A stretch of 64,000 nt of DNA from G958295935 sp965224235 (GCA_965224235.1 CBDCYP010000001.1:124001-188000); one strand, 5' to 3'; positions 36,245-45,496 are shown, numbered from the stretch's first letter. Translations and numbers: made by a program. The notes: a model not told the origin generated them from the sequence alone.

Positions 36245-37723
36245 ACCGGCCGGGGCAGTCCCGGTGAACGAGGCAAGCTCGCTCCTCAATTGATCGACGG
36301 TCGACCGACTGGCCGCCAGGTGTCCGTAACACGCTGCGTTGAACATTTCGGTGATCAGTCCGATGCGCGCGCCCGGCATCACCGACTGCATTTCCGGCAC
36401 GCGCTCGTTGGGCGTCAGGTATGGCACGAACACCAAGCCCCTTGAAACTCCGGCAGTCAGGTAGTCGAAGTACAACAAGAACACTTCTGTTACCCCGACC
36501 TCGTTTTCCGGGTAACGCCACCTCCTCGGCTCCTCACGCGTGCGGGTAAACCAGGACGGCAATAGACCAGCGAGCAAGCGGAAAAGGTCCTTCGCCGGGT
36601 CTGCGTCCGTTTCCAGCGCTTCCCGGTCCTCGTCTTCGCCGCGCCCGTCGCGTGCGATGAATTTCCGATACGCCAATGCGAGGAATAAAAACAGGCCGAT
36701 CATCAGGATGGCCAGAAGCGGGTACTGGATGATGTTGAAGATGGTCTCGAAGAGTTGGCTGTCACCGGTCGATTCGGCGACGCCCTCGGGCAGGGCGCCT
36801 GGCGGGCCGCCCCCCAATTCGGTTTCGGGCGGTTCTTCATTTCCGAACATGGACTTTAGCCAGTTGAAAATCAACATGATCAGGTTTACAAGGAGTTCGA
36901 GCGGGTATCGCAGTATCCATAGCAGGCCGTCAACCAACAGGCCCCAGCCCCGAAACAGCAGTTTCACGCCGACGCCGCCGTAGATGCCTCCCAGCAAGCC
37001 CAGAATCAAGCCGAGGGCGATTACAGCGAGTATCGAGGCCGCAATAACGCGGGCCCAGGCTGCGCCCTTGCCGCGGAGACCCTGCTCAGGCAGGCGCGCC
37101 GCCGCGAGGCCTGCGAGACTTGCGGCGAAGAACGGAATCAACAAGGTCTGCATGCCCACGTCTATCGAACTGATCTGCTCCGCCAAGACGCCAATGGCAA
37201 TGACCGCGATGCCGATCTTGAAACTTCGCTGCAGCCGATCGGACGCGTAGTCGTCCGCGACGATGCCGATAGTTTTTCGCCATGTGTATACGGCTGCTAT
37301 GAGAGAGAAAATGACGCCGGCGAAGGACTTCGCTTCGAAATCGGCTCCGGTAAGCTTCGCGGCCCAGGCCATGTCGAAGGCGCGGTCGTCATAAAACGTG
37401 CCGCTCGCCACCGTCAGGTACACGAGAGTGATCCCGATCAGACCCTCCAGGATGGCCAGCGTTCCCTTGTTGCCGCGAAGCCCCATCGTCAGCCAGCCGA
37501 CGAACATCCCCGCCACGTAGAGTGCGAAAACGGTGAACCACCCCAGGGGCGATCCCCCCAGTCCGATTAGCAGTCCGATCACGGACAGCACGGCGTAGAT
37601 CCAGACGCTTTCGGCAATTGCCAGCGTTCCGAGAATGATCTTGCCGCGATTGTCAGCCAATTGACTTGCCCACCGGTCGTCTGAATGGGAGGTCCGGGTC
37701 GTCACCGTCTGGGTTGCCTTCAC
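36230..37723 (-). CDS. Multi-helix membrane protein with C-terminal DUF4129
   Basis: 497 residues from GTG 37723, overlapping the 3' end of the DUF58 gene by 71 nt. About eight to ten hydrophobic helices through residue 350 include AESVWIYAVLSVIGLLIGLG and ASILAVIALGLILGLLGGIY. The C-terminal cytosolic piece VTEVFLLYFDYLTAGVSRGL to MFNAACYGHLAAS matches DUF4129, which usually sits with transglutaminase, DUF58 and MoxR genes. That partnership is present here (DUF58 adjacent, MoxR 2 kb upstream). Function is unknown, likely envelope-related. Confidence 0.85.
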   Translation of the reverse strand: MKATQTVTTRTSHSDDRWASQLADNRGKIILGTLAIAESVWIYAVLSVIGLLIGLGGSPLGWFTVFALYVAGMFVGWLTMGLRGNKGTLAILEGLIGITLVYLTVASGTFYDDRAFDMAWAAKLTGADFEAKSFAGVIFSLIAAVYTWRKTIGIVADDYASDRLQRSFKIGIAVIAIGVLAEQISSIDVGMQTLLIPFFAASLAGLAAARLPEQGLRGKGAAWARVIAASILAVIALGLILGLLGGIYGGVGVKLLFRGWGLLVDGLLWILRYPLELLVNLIMLIFNWLKSMFGNEEPPETELGGGPPGALPEGVAESTGDSQLFETIFNIIQYPLLAILMIGLFLFLALAYRKFIARDGRGEDEDREALETDADPAKDLFRLLAGLLPSWFTRTREEPRRWRYPENEVGVTEVFLLYFDYLTAGVSRGLVFVPYLTPNERVPEMQSVMPGARIGLITEMFNAACYGHLAASRSTVDQLRSELASFTGTAPAGSDAG

Positions 37724-38987
37724 CCAATTGTTCGGCGAAGTATGCGCCTACGGACATCACGTTGAGGTTCGGAATTTCCGGCGGGTCATCATCGCCGACG
37801 TACAGCGTCAGGACGCGGTAACCCTGACGGCCCAGACCTGCGACATATTCGACCGGGCCGGGCCTGAAAGCGCCTGCCACGTATATGATCGTTGCGCCTG
37901 GCGGCATAGCGCCCCGCCCGTGATTGCGGGCCAATTCGTCCAGACTTTTCACGGCCATCGGTTTCACCATGGCGAGCGACTTCATGATGCCAAGAAGATG
38001 GCCGGGCGAGGTTGCCGGGGGTATTACAGCGCTGCCCTCGTTGTGCGGCGGCACCCCGTTGGCGATAAGTCCAACCCGGTGGCCGGCCTCTGAAGCGCGC
38101 ACCGCAACAGATGCCGCACACGTGACCGCCCGTTCCAGCACGTCCGCCAGGTACCCCTCCCACGGCCGGTCTGTGGTTGCTGCTTCCAGCAGCACGACTG
38201 CGTAATGAGACACACTAGGGTCAAACGTCCTGACGAACAGTTTTTCTTGCGCGGCGTGCCGGGCGGTGGCCTTCCAATCGAATGAACGGACAGGATCGCC
38301 GGACCGGTACTCCCGTATGCCGCTTGGCCGCGACGGGTCGTCCCAGATGCTCATTGGCGTCCTTGTATCGCCGATCGGCCGCGCCGCCGGTAAATCAAGC
38401 CACGGAACCGGCACGATCTTCGGGTACACCGTGATGGTTTGAGAAGATTGGGGTTCTTCCCGGGCCGAACCGAACATGCCAAACAGGTCACCGCTCTCAA
38501 GTTTCGCAGGACCCAGCCGGTAAAAGCCCCGGTTGGCCGCCCGGACCCGAAAATTGATGCGTACCCGTTCATAACGTCCCAGGCTCGTCACTTCGGTTAT
38601 CTCGGAACCTCCCAGAAACGGCCGTTCGGTAATCATTTCGGACGCGTCTTGCAGACCCAGCGGCAAGAAATCTCGTATGCGCACCCATGGCACTGGCAGC
38701 GGTTTGTTGTTCTCCAACGCCAGCGACAACTTGATTTCGTCGCCCTGGAACAGGTGGTCGGCGCTCAAAACGCGGCCGTAAGATACCTCCTCCAGTGATA
38801 ACCGGGCCCATACCCGAGCCGCAACGGTAACGACAAATACGAGAGCGCCGACAGCCGCGATGAGGGGCTCGCCCAACGCGGCGCCGACGATGACGACGAT
38901 GATGAGCAGAAGGACGAACAGGTCTGAGATTGCTGCGCCGCCACCGGAAATGCGCGGCGGGGGCCTGACGCCTACTGGATACAACAA
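37653..38987 (-). CDS. DUF58 family protein (VWA-like)
   Basis: 444 residues from TTG 38987. Two short membrane helices at residues 20-65 (LFVLLLIIVVIVGAALGEPL) precede a soluble region with the DUF58 signature GIREYRSGDPVRSFDWKATA and LFVRTFDPSVSHYAVVLLEA, where the family's MIDAS-like VWA fold begins. These proteins work with MoxR AAA ATPases as chaperone/assembly modules. Its gene overlaps the DUF4129 gene. The cognate MoxR gene at 40798 is on the same strand but separated by the MoaD and BNR genes. Confidence 0.9.
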   Translation of the reverse strand: MLYPVGVRPPPRISGGGAAISDLFVLLLIIVVIVGAALGEPLIAAVGALVFVVTVAARVWARLSLEEVSYGRVLSADHLFQGDEIKLSLALENNKPLPVPWVRIRDFLPLGLQDASEMITERPFLGGSEITEVTSLGRYERVRINFRVRAANRGFYRLGPAKLESGDLFGMFGSAREEPQSSQTITVYPKIVPVPWLDLPAARPIGDTRTPMSIWDDPSRPSGIREYRSGDPVRSFDWKATARHAAQEKLFVRTFDPSVSHYAVVLLEAATTDRPWEGYLADVLERAVTCAASVAVRASEAGHRVGLIANGVPPHNEGSAVIPPATSPGHLLGIMKSLAMVKPMAVKSLDELARNHGRGAMPPGATIIYVAGAFRPGPVEYVAGLGRQGYRVLTLYVGDDDPPEIPNLNVMSVGAYFAEQLGEGNPDGDDPDLPFRRPVGKSIG

Positions 38988-39155
38988 GACTCAGCTCCGC
39001 TGCATTTCGCAGACTCGGTGGACGCGCCGTCGCGCATTGAACACGTGATCCATTCGCCACGCGATATATGTGAATCGTACCGATTCTCTCTGTTCGAGCA
39101 GCCGTGCGTCACACCGGGGTCGCCCCATATCTGTCTGGCCAACATCAATTCCCGA

Positions 39156-39454
39156 TCAACCCCCTGCAATGGCGCCAACGACCCTGAGAGGTTCCGTTCC
39201 CCCTGCGACTTCGTCGGGCAATTGGGCGTCCGGCGGTTCGTTCGACAGGTCGCGGCCGCAGGCGAAGAACCTCACCATCGGTCTCCGCCGTTTATCGGAG
39301 TGGTATCGAATCGTTCCTTTCAACATCGGATAACGCAGTTCGAGGGCGTCGATGACCGACCGTTGCGTCGCGCCGGTCCGCTCACGTTGAGTTGGACTTC
39401 TCCCTGTACGTTGGCCAGATTCCGCAGGTGCGGGGGAAGCGTAACCCTGATCAT
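39156..39454 (-). pseudogene. MoaD/ThiS-like ubiquitin-fold protein, frameshifted
   Basis: ATG 39454 overlaps the BNR gene's TGA. The frame starts MIRVTLPPHLRNLANVQGEV, then loses phase at about 39366-39379, where a GCGCG run looks 2 nt too long. In the shifted frame it continues RSVIDALELRYPMLKGTIRY, PMVRFFACGRDLSNEPPDAQ and LRVVGAIAGG, stopping at TGA 39158-39156. The GG C-terminus is the sulfur-carrier tail of MoaD/ThiS proteins. Repaired length is about 98 residues. The overlap with the BNR gene suggests translational coupling. The shift may be an assembly error or real loss. Confidence 0.8.
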
Positions 39455-40566
39455 GGCAACGTCTGGACTTCGACGGACAGAACCGCGGGCAAGTCTCGAA
39501 CTATAGGGGCCCAGGTATCCCCTGAATCGGACGAACAGTAGACCTGACCGCCGGTGGTGCCAAAATACACGCCGCATGAGTCGAGCGAGTCTACCGCCAT
39601 CGCCCCTCGTAACACGTTTACGTAGCAGTCTTTTTGCGGCAATCCATTGGTCAGCGCTTCCCATTCATGGCCACCCGTGCGGGTGCGGTAGACGCGTAGT
39701 TTCGCCTCATGCGGGAAGTGCTCCGACTCACTGAGGATAGGAATCACGTAGACGGTGTCCGGTTCGTGGGCGTGAACGTCAATCGGAAATCCGAAGTCAG
39801 AGGGCAAATCCCCGCTTATTTCGTACCAGGAATCTCCACCGTCGTCACTTCGCGTCACGTCCCAGTGTTTCTGCATAAACAGTACTTCGGGCCGCGACGG
39901 GTGGATGGCCATTCTGTGAACGCAGTGCCCAATTTCGGCCTCGGGGTCCGGGACATCTACGGAGCGCAGGCCATTATTTATCGTTCGCCATGATTGTCCC
40001 GCGTCATCCGACCGTAACGCGCCCACCGCTGAAATCCCTACTGTGATTCGTTGACTGTTCGCTGGGTCCTGAATGATCGTATGCAGGCAAAGTCCACTTG
40101 CGCCCGGAGGCCAGGACTCCGCCGTTTCGTGCTGGCGCAAGCCCGATAGTTCCTGCCACGTCTCGCCTGCGTCAGACGACCGGTACAGGCTGGCGTCTTC
40201 CGCCCCGGCGTACACTGCGTTCGGGTCGGTCAAAGACGGCTCAAGGGTCCACACGCGGGCAAAATTCCACGGATGGGGGGTATTGTCATACCACATATGC
40301 GTACCGACATCACCTTCGTAGGCAAATTCGTTACCCACCGGGGACCAGCTTCTTCCGCCGTCGGTCGAACGCTGAATCAGTTGTCCGAACCAAGGTGTCG
40401 ACTGCGACGCGTAGATCGTGTGGGGATCGGCCGGGGAGCCCTTGAGGTGGAATATCTCCCATCCGCCGAAGTGCGGACCGCTAACGTCCCACCGATCCCT
40501 ATTCCCATCCGCGGTCAGGATGAACGCCCCCTTGCGAGTCCCAACCAGCAGTCTGACTCCGGTCAT
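39451..40566 (-). CDS. BNR/Asp-box repeat beta-propeller protein (sialidase/Vps10-like fold)
   Basis: 371 residues from ATG 40566. Asp-box motifs recur: RSTDGGRSWSPVG, RSSDAGETWQEL, RSDDAGQSWRTI, RSDDGGDSWYEI, RTRTGGHEWEAL and CSSDSGDTWAPI. That gives a six-bladed propeller. No signal peptide is visible. The opening LLVGTRKGAFILT is shared by a group of such proteins. Sialidase catalytic residues cannot be identified, so glycosidase activity should not be assumed. It overlaps the MoaD-like gene by 4 nt at its 3' end. Confidence 0.85.
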   Translation of the reverse strand: MTGVRLLVGTRKGAFILTADGNRDRWDVSGPHFGGWEIFHLKGSPADPHTIYASQSTPWFGQLIQRSTDGGRSWSPVGNEFAYEGDVGTHMWYDNTPHPWNFARVWTLEPSLTDPNAVYAGAEDASLYRSSDAGETWQELSGLRQHETAESWPPGASGLCLHTIIQDPANSQRITVGISAVGALRSDDAGQSWRTINNGLRSVDVPDPEAEIGHCVHRMAIHPSRPEVLFMQKHWDVTRSDDGGDSWYEISGDLPSDFGFPIDVHAHEPDTVYVIPILSESEHFPHEAKLRVYRTRTGGHEWEALTNGLPQKDCYVNVLRGAMAVDSLDSCGVYFGTTGGQVYCSSDSGDTWAPIVRDLPAVLSVEVQTLP

Positions 40567-40797
40567 TGAGAATTTCCTGAAAACTCATCTGTCCTGATCA
40601 TATGTCGACATACTCCTTAACCGGTGTCGCCAAACATATTCTCGGCGCAAGGCCAATTGAAGGGCAGTTCCGGTCGGCTGGCCGGAGGTGACGTTCTCTC
40701 TGCCATTTTCGTGTCAACCCTGGGACGACGGTTAGTCTGGCGGCAACGACCTATGAAACAAAACCCTGTCGACAAGCGGCGGTACATCCGGGGCGAT

Positions 40798-41784
40798 TTA
40801 TCTTTCAATAGGTATGCTGATCGAATTGAGAATTTCCGAGATGACATTGTCTCGCGTCCTGCCTCGCAGGCCCGCGGATGACTCTATGACGACACGATGC
40901 GCGAGCACGGGATTCGACATCTGTTTGACGTCGTCGGGGATCACATAGTCCCGGTCCGCCAACGCGGCGCGCGCCTGCGCGGCGTGCTGCAAGCTGAGAG
41001 AGGCCCTGGGGCTGGCGCCCAATCTGAGTTGCGAATGAGTCCGAGTCGACGCAATTATCGCGAGAAGGTAGTCGCGGACCGTGGGATCCATGCGCACCTG
41101 CTCAACTGCTTGCTGAGCTTCGAGAATCTCCTCCGGCCCCGCGACGGCTGAAATCGTCTCCAAACTTTGGGTTGACTGGAACCGCGTCAGCATCGCCGAT
41201 TCCTCTTCGAGCGTGGGATAGCCGAGGTTCACCCGCAGAAGGAAGCGGTCCAGTTGGGCTTCGGGGAGCGGGAACGTGCCCTCCATCTCGATGGGGTTCA
41301 AAGTGGCCAGGACGATGAAGGGGTCGGGCAGGGTGGAGGTCACCCCGTCGATTGACGCCTGACGCTCCTGCATCGCTTCGAGCAGGGCGGACTGTGTACG
41401 CGGCGTGGCCCGATTTATCTCGTCTGCCAGCAGTACCTGTGAGAATATGGGCCCTGGCCGGAACTCGAATTCGCCGGACCGCATATTGAAGAAATTGATT
41501 CCGAGCACGTCGGACGGCACCAGGTCAGGGGTGAACTGAATGCGGTGGAATTCACAGTTGAGTGACGCGGCCAACGCCTTGGTCAACGTGGTCTTGCCTG
41601 TACCCGGTACGTCCTCGATAAGCACGTGGCCGCGGCACAGGAGCGCGATTATAGCGAGGTCGATGGATTCGGACTTTCCGACAATCACACGCTGCACATT
41701 TTCCCGCACCCGGTTCGCCAATTCACGAACGTTTGCTATCGACTGACGGGACGCCGTCATTTCCGTCACTTTGGATTCAATCAC
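40798..41784 (-). CDS. MoxR-family AAA+ ATPase
   Basis: 328 residues from GTG 41784 (ATG eight codons later is possible). Walker A is EDVPGTGKTTL and Walker B LLADEINRATPR, with sensor text IVLATLNPIEMEGTFPLPEA and QLDRFLLRVNLGYP, all typical of MoxR. The C-terminal lid includes LRLGASPRASLSLQHAAQAR. It likely remodels or activates the DUF58/VWA partner. The first codons lie in a 326-bp segment repeated at 43982-44307, on the far side of a restriction-modification insertion. Confidence 0.93.
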   Translation of the reverse strand: MIESKVTEMTASRQSIANVRELANRVRENVQRVIVGKSESIDLAIIALLCRGHVLIEDVPGTGKTTLTKALAASLNCEFHRIQFTPDLVPSDVLGINFFNMRSGEFEFRPGPIFSQVLLADEINRATPRTQSALLEAMQERQASIDGVTSTLPDPFIVLATLNPIEMEGTFPLPEAQLDRFLLRVNLGYPTLEEESAMLTRFQSTQSLETISAVAGPEEILEAQQAVEQVRMDPTVRDYLLAIIASTRTHSQLRLGASPRASLSLQHAAQARAALADRDYVIPDDVKQMSNPVLAHRVVIESSAGLRGRTRDNVISEILNSISIPIER

Positions 41785-42090
41785 CAGTACTTGTCAACTC
41801 CGTCTGATATTCCGCTGCCACCATGACGCCGGAGAATGAACAGGCGCGTGCGGGCAAGTGTATTCAGCCTACCACCAGACTAACGGGATTGAATCTGAGT
41901 CGCGCCGCCGCCAAATCTCGCGATACGGGCTCGTACAGACCATCCGATCGCGCCGATATCGGCGGAGGCTGGCCGAATCGCGGTTCCCGGTTCTCCGGCC
42001 GCGGTGGAGGCGCCTGGACGCACCCGCAGACGGGTCAGACCACCACGATCGAGTTGGTCAGTCTGCCGATCCCGTCGATGTCGATGCTCA
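41765..42090. repeat. Direct repeat copy B (326 bp), moxR side
   Basis: Matches 43982-44307 base for base with a constant offset of 2217 and about 95% identity by eye. It holds the first seven or so codons of moxR, the intergenic region, and the last 18 codons of an FAH-type gene (IDIDGIGRLTNSIVVV then stop). Match ends abruptly at GATGCTCA. Confidence 0.92.
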
Positions 42091-42192
42091 ACGTGTCGGG
42101 GACAGACATCATAGACCTCCAAGAAATTCGTAGTCCCGCCGCCTCGATCGGCAGGCGGCAATGGTTCGAGATGGAGGAACCGGCCGTTCAGC

Positions 42193-42912
42193 TCACCGAT
42201 TGTGCTGACGGTCGTGGGCATCCCGAATCGCCCTTTCGAGTGCGTTGGGGAGAACTTCGTAACCGGACAAGTCGTGGATATTGTCGGGCCTCACGTGGAG
42301 TTGCCCTTCTCCGGTGTTTCCCCGGTGCTGGCCTCTGGAGTAGTAGGGGTTTGTTTCCACTTCGTTAGAAGACAGCACCCAATACCTAATAACGTCCCTC
42401 CACACCGCCACCCAAACGAACACGTCGCAGCAGTAAGGCTTCAACTGTTGGAAGTTCATCAAAAATCCTTTTTCGGAATCAGATGCCAGCGCCCTCTCAT
42501 ATAACGGGCCTTTTGATACATCCGAGTCGACTGCGCGCGAGGCTTTAACTTCGATTCGAATCCCATCCAAGTAAAAGTCATACTGCCCGGAGTACTCTAG
42601 GTCCAAGGATTTTGAAGGCTTCTGCAAGGCCGGGATCAGACTTTTAAGTTGGCCTTGCGCCCACGACTCCCCAAACGTGCGCGGCGCGCTTATCTCGAAC
42701 ACGTACAGGTACAAGTTCCTGGCAATGTAGTTGTCACGCAATTCGTGGTAAGCGTCAAGGGTCAGAACACCAGTAGAGAGAAGGTTAGAAATGACATATT
42801 CATAATCATTAAATGGGTAGATCGACACTAGGGAATTGAGCCGCTCCCTAATATCATGTTCGTTGGGTGAACGGCTTAAAAGCGAGTCGATTTCTCTTCG
42901 GAGATGCTCCAC
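42193..42912 (-). CDS. Putative type II restriction endonuclease (PD-(D/E)xK)
   Basis: 239 residues from ATG 42912. The nuclease core is visible as YSGQYDFYLDGIRIEVKASR: Asp, then Glu-x-Lys on the next strand. Before it, YIARNLYLYVFEISAPRTFG and an aromatic-rich C-terminal half. It lies 12 nt after the stop of the adenine methyltransferase gene on the same strand, the usual arrangement of a type II pair. The recognition site cannot be inferred. Base composition is visibly more AT-rich than the surroundings. The unit 42091-43981 sits between direct repeats. Confidence 0.82.
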   Translation of the reverse strand: MEHLRREIDSLLSRSPNEHDIRERLNSLVSIYPFNDYEYVISNLLSTGVLTLDAYHELRDNYIARNLYLYVFEISAPRTFGESWAQGQLKSLIPALQKPSKSLDLEYSGQYDFYLDGIRIEVKASRAVDSDVSKGPLYERALASDSEKGFLMNFQQLKPYCCDVFVWVAVWRDVIRYWVLSSNEVETNPYYSRGQHRGNTGEGQLHVRPDNIHDLSGYEVLPNALERAIRDAHDRQHNR

Positions 42913-42924
42913 ACTCGTTCACCT

Positions 42925-44001
42925 TTAAATTAGAGTTTTCTGTACCGCCACTTTCGGCTCGGGCGTTGCGGGTGAGCGACAAACGGAGAGTTCACTCTCG
43001 AAGGGGTTCCCATTTTGCCACCCTGTTCTGCCGGTCGACCGAAATCGTTCGAGCCTTCTAATGGCAATCTCAGCGAAAATGGGGTCGATGTCAGCTGTGA
43101 AGCATCTGCGGCCGAGTAATTCAGAAGCCAGTAACGTAGTTCCGGAGTGGGCGAAGAAGTCTATTGCCAAATCATCCGGATTCGAACTCGCGCAGATAAT
43201 CCTCTCGATGGACTTTAATGGTTTCTGGGCATAGCAGCCGGAAACATTTTCTGCCATACGGTAAAACGGTTGCTGGATGTCCACCCAAACGTTTCCTGCC
43301 CGGATGTAATTGGAGCGGCTTCTTTCAAGGTTTTCAGTAATCTGCCCATTCACTTTCTTATAATAACCTCGGAGAATCTTGGGGATGTCAGTGTATTCAG
43401 CTTCCACATTGAAATGTGGATCCCCTTTCACGTAGTACAGCAGTTCCTGACGAACGGCCATCCAATTCTTTTGAGTTCCGTAACCGCGTTGATTTCGCAT
43501 TGTTACAAAGCTGCGTGTGCGGAACGGCATATCCCGCATCATAAGAATGAAATCCGGTAAAGGCTGGAATCCGCTTTTCTGATCCGCTCCAAGCCAGACA
43601 TAAAACGAGGCGTCAGTGGTCAAGCTGGCGTCCGTCAACTCCACCCATTGGCGGCACCATTCGATATAGGCCTCGATGGAGCGGCGCTCAAAGACGGCCA
43701 AGTTGTAAGGAGGGTCGTGAATAGCGAGTTGGGCGCGCTCTCCAGTCATGAGCGTTTGAACAGCGTCGGGGTCAGACGAATCCAGGCAGCCGACTCGATG
43801 TCCCCGAACTCTGTCGACCCAGATATCGCCAGGCTGAAGGCGGCAGGAAGATAGCAGCCTTTCGCGATCCTTCGGGGATGAATCCAATCTTGAAAGGGGG
43901 TTGTTGTGCATATCCACGCATTCTCCTGGCACTCGGATTCGGGCGCTTGCATCCTTGCCGTCCAGTCTGAAAATTCGGACGGTCGCTTTGGATTCAATCA
44001 C
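42925..44001 (-). CDS. Beta-class N6-adenine DNA methyltransferase
   Basis: 358 residues from GTG 44001; a start at residue 31 (MHNNPLSRLD, 43911) is also possible. Motif IV, IHDPPYNLAV, comes before the target-recognition region, and motif I-like DFFAHSGTTLLASELLGRRC follows near the C-terminus. This circular order (IV-TRD-I) defines the beta class, and DPPY points to adenine or N4-cytosine. It protects host DNA from the endonuclease downstream. If GTG 44001 is used, the first six codons (MIESK) come from the duplicated moxR start. Confidence 0.88.
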   Translation of the reverse strand: MIESKATVRIFRLDGKDASARIRVPGECVDMHNNPLSRLDSSPKDRERLLSSCRLQPGDIWVDRVRGHRVGCLDSSDPDAVQTLMTGERAQLAIHDPPYNLAVFERRSIEAYIEWCRQWVELTDASLTTDASFYVWLGADQKSGFQPLPDFILMMRDMPFRTRSFVTMRNQRGYGTQKNWMAVRQELLYYVKGDPHFNVEAEYTDIPKILRGYYKKVNGQITENLERSRSNYIRAGNVWVDIQQPFYRMAENVSGCYAQKPLKSIERIICASSNPDDLAIDFFAHSGTTLLASELLGRRCFTADIDPIFAEIAIRRLERFRSTGRTGWQNGNPFESELSVCRSPATPEPKVAVQKTLI

Positions 44002-44307
44002 CAGTACCTGTCAACTCCGTCTGATACTCCGCTGCCACCATGACGCCGGGGAATGAACAGGCGCGTGCGGGCAAGTGTATTCAGCCTACCACCAGACTAA
44101 CGGGATTGAATCTGAGTCGCGCCGCCGCCAAATCTCGCGATACGGGCTCGTACAGACCATCCGATCGCGCCGATATCGGCGGAGGCTGGCCGAATCGCGG
44201 TTCCCGGTTCTCCGGCCGCGGTGGAGGCGCCTGGACGCGCCCGCCACAGGATTAAACCACCACGATCGAGTTGGTCAACCTGCCGATCCCGTCGATGTCG
44301 ATGCTCA
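43982..44307. repeat. Direct repeat copy A (326 bp), FAH side
   Basis: Second copy of the 41765-42090 segment. It includes the real 3' end of the FAH-family gene (from 44252), the intergenic region and a duplicate of the moxR start codon region. Together the two copies bracket 1.89 kb carrying the restriction-modification pair. Confidence 0.92.
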
Positions 44308-45154
44308 CGACATCACCTTCCGCCAAGGTGAAATCCGGCGGCGGGATCAAAGGCGTTCCGGTGAGCACCGTCGTCCCGTCGGGCACAGGATTATGACGTT
44401 GCAGCCAGTCTGCAATCTCTGCGCACGTCCGCTTCATCTCACTAGTAGAGGTCTCCCCGCCAAAAACCTCAACGCCGTCCCGCACTATGGACATCTTTAT
44501 GGGCAGCGCTTGGGGGTCACCCAGGGAATCGGGGGTTACGACGCACGGGCCGATGGAGCAGGAACGGTCGTATAGTTTGGCTTGGGGGAGGTAGAGCGGG
44601 TTGGCGCCTTCGATAGTACGACTGCTCATGTCGTTGCCAACCGTGAACGCCACCATCTGCCCGCCATACAGGATGAACGCAAGTTCCGGTTCGGGAACGT
44701 TCCAGTCTGAGTCGGCTCTGATGCCCACTTCGCCGAATGGCGGGACAAGTCGTTGGGCCGTGGCCTTGAAGAACACTTCGGGCCTCTCCGCTTCGTAGAC
44801 CATCTGATAGACGTCGGGCGTTCCGCTCTCCGCTTGCCGTTCTCGCATCGAATCGTGGTAGGTCACGCCTGCCGCCCAAACCTCGGGGGCCAATATTGGC
44901 GGCAACAACTTGTACGGGCAGCCCGGAGCTGACGGGTCGAGGAGGGTGGCGACCGGCACTTCGTTCGCGCCCCCGCGTCCGATGAGCGACTTCGAGACGC
45001 CGTCTATATCGGAACCGGTTATCGAGGCGACGCGAAACAGTTCCAGCGTGGAATTGACGCTTGGCTCAATCGAAGTCAGGTCCAGCACAGTGCTCTCATC
45101 TGTCTGAACGCCAACCCTGTCCTCGCAGTTAGTCATGAATTGGTAGTAGCGCAT
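44252..45154 (-). CDS. Fumarylacetoacetate hydrolase (FAH) family protein
   Basis: 300 residues from ATG 45154. FAH core: AAGVTYHDSMRERQAE, the metal-site Glu cluster in WNVPEPELAFILYGG, GNDMSSRTIEGANPLYLPQA, and LTGTPLIPPPDFTLAEGDVV then IDIDGIGRL. Family members hydrolyse or hydrate 2-oxo acid derivatives (2-keto-3-deoxy sugar acids, oxaloacetate, hydroxymuconate). With several sugar-acid dehydratases in the window, action on a dehydration product is plausible. Its last 18 codons are duplicated next to moxR. Confidence 0.9.
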   Translation of the reverse strand: MRYYQFMTNCEDRVGVQTDESTVLDLTSIEPSVNSTLELFRVASITGSDIDGVSKSLIGRGGANEVPVATLLDPSAPGCPYKLLPPILAPEVWAAGVTYHDSMRERQAESGTPDVYQMVYEAERPEVFFKATAQRLVPPFGEVGIRADSDWNVPEPELAFILYGGQMVAFTVGNDMSSRTIEGANPLYLPQAKLYDRSCSIGPCVVTPDSLGDPQALPIKMSIVRDGVEVFGGETSTSEMKRTCAEIADWLQRHNPVPDGTTVLTGTPLIPPPDFTLAEGDVVSIDIDGIGRLTNSIVVV

Positions 45155-45496
45155 GTTTTGTACCCGTTGCCTCCTGTGGACATCGCCGTCCGTTCGTGTG
45201 TGTATCTCGACCTGCGGACGGGGATTGGCCGGATGCTACGTGCACGTTAATTTGGTGTCAAAACCGGACCGACCGTTCGCTTCCGCGTCATCTGTTCCCG
45301 GACTCTTGACACGCGGACAGCCGGCGGCCAGTGTCGAAACAGCTGTCCGGCGTTGCAAGCCCATACCGGCCAAACGGATGTGAAAGACCACTTTTCCGCG
45401 GACCAGATGAAATAAAGCTCGACAGCGCAAAAACTCAGAGCGACTTTGGGCGTATAACAAAATACGAGCACAGATCCCGGGTTTGGAAATCAACGA
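45155..45496. other. Divergent intergenic region, no feature recognised
   Basis: 342 nt between the FAH gene (minus) and the peptidase gene (plus). Should contain promoters in both directions; I see no convincing one. Open frames are short. Confidence 0.4.

Noticed and set aside
39451..40566. Sialidase
   Set aside because: Asp-boxes are present, but the catalytic Arg triad and the FRIP-type motif cannot be found.
42037..42115. Mini-ORF on the minus strand with a GGAGGTCT site that ends like the FAH gene (IDIDGIGRLTNSIVVV)
   Set aside because: It is the duplicated 3' tail of the FAH gene joined to new sequence; 25 residues with no domain, so kept only as part of the repeat.
41823..42368. Plus-strand open frames inside both 326-bp repeats (also 44040-44575)
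   Set aside because: They are Arg/Ser-rich shadows over duplicated noncoding DNA and the end of the FAH gene; the similarity between them comes from the DNA duplication.
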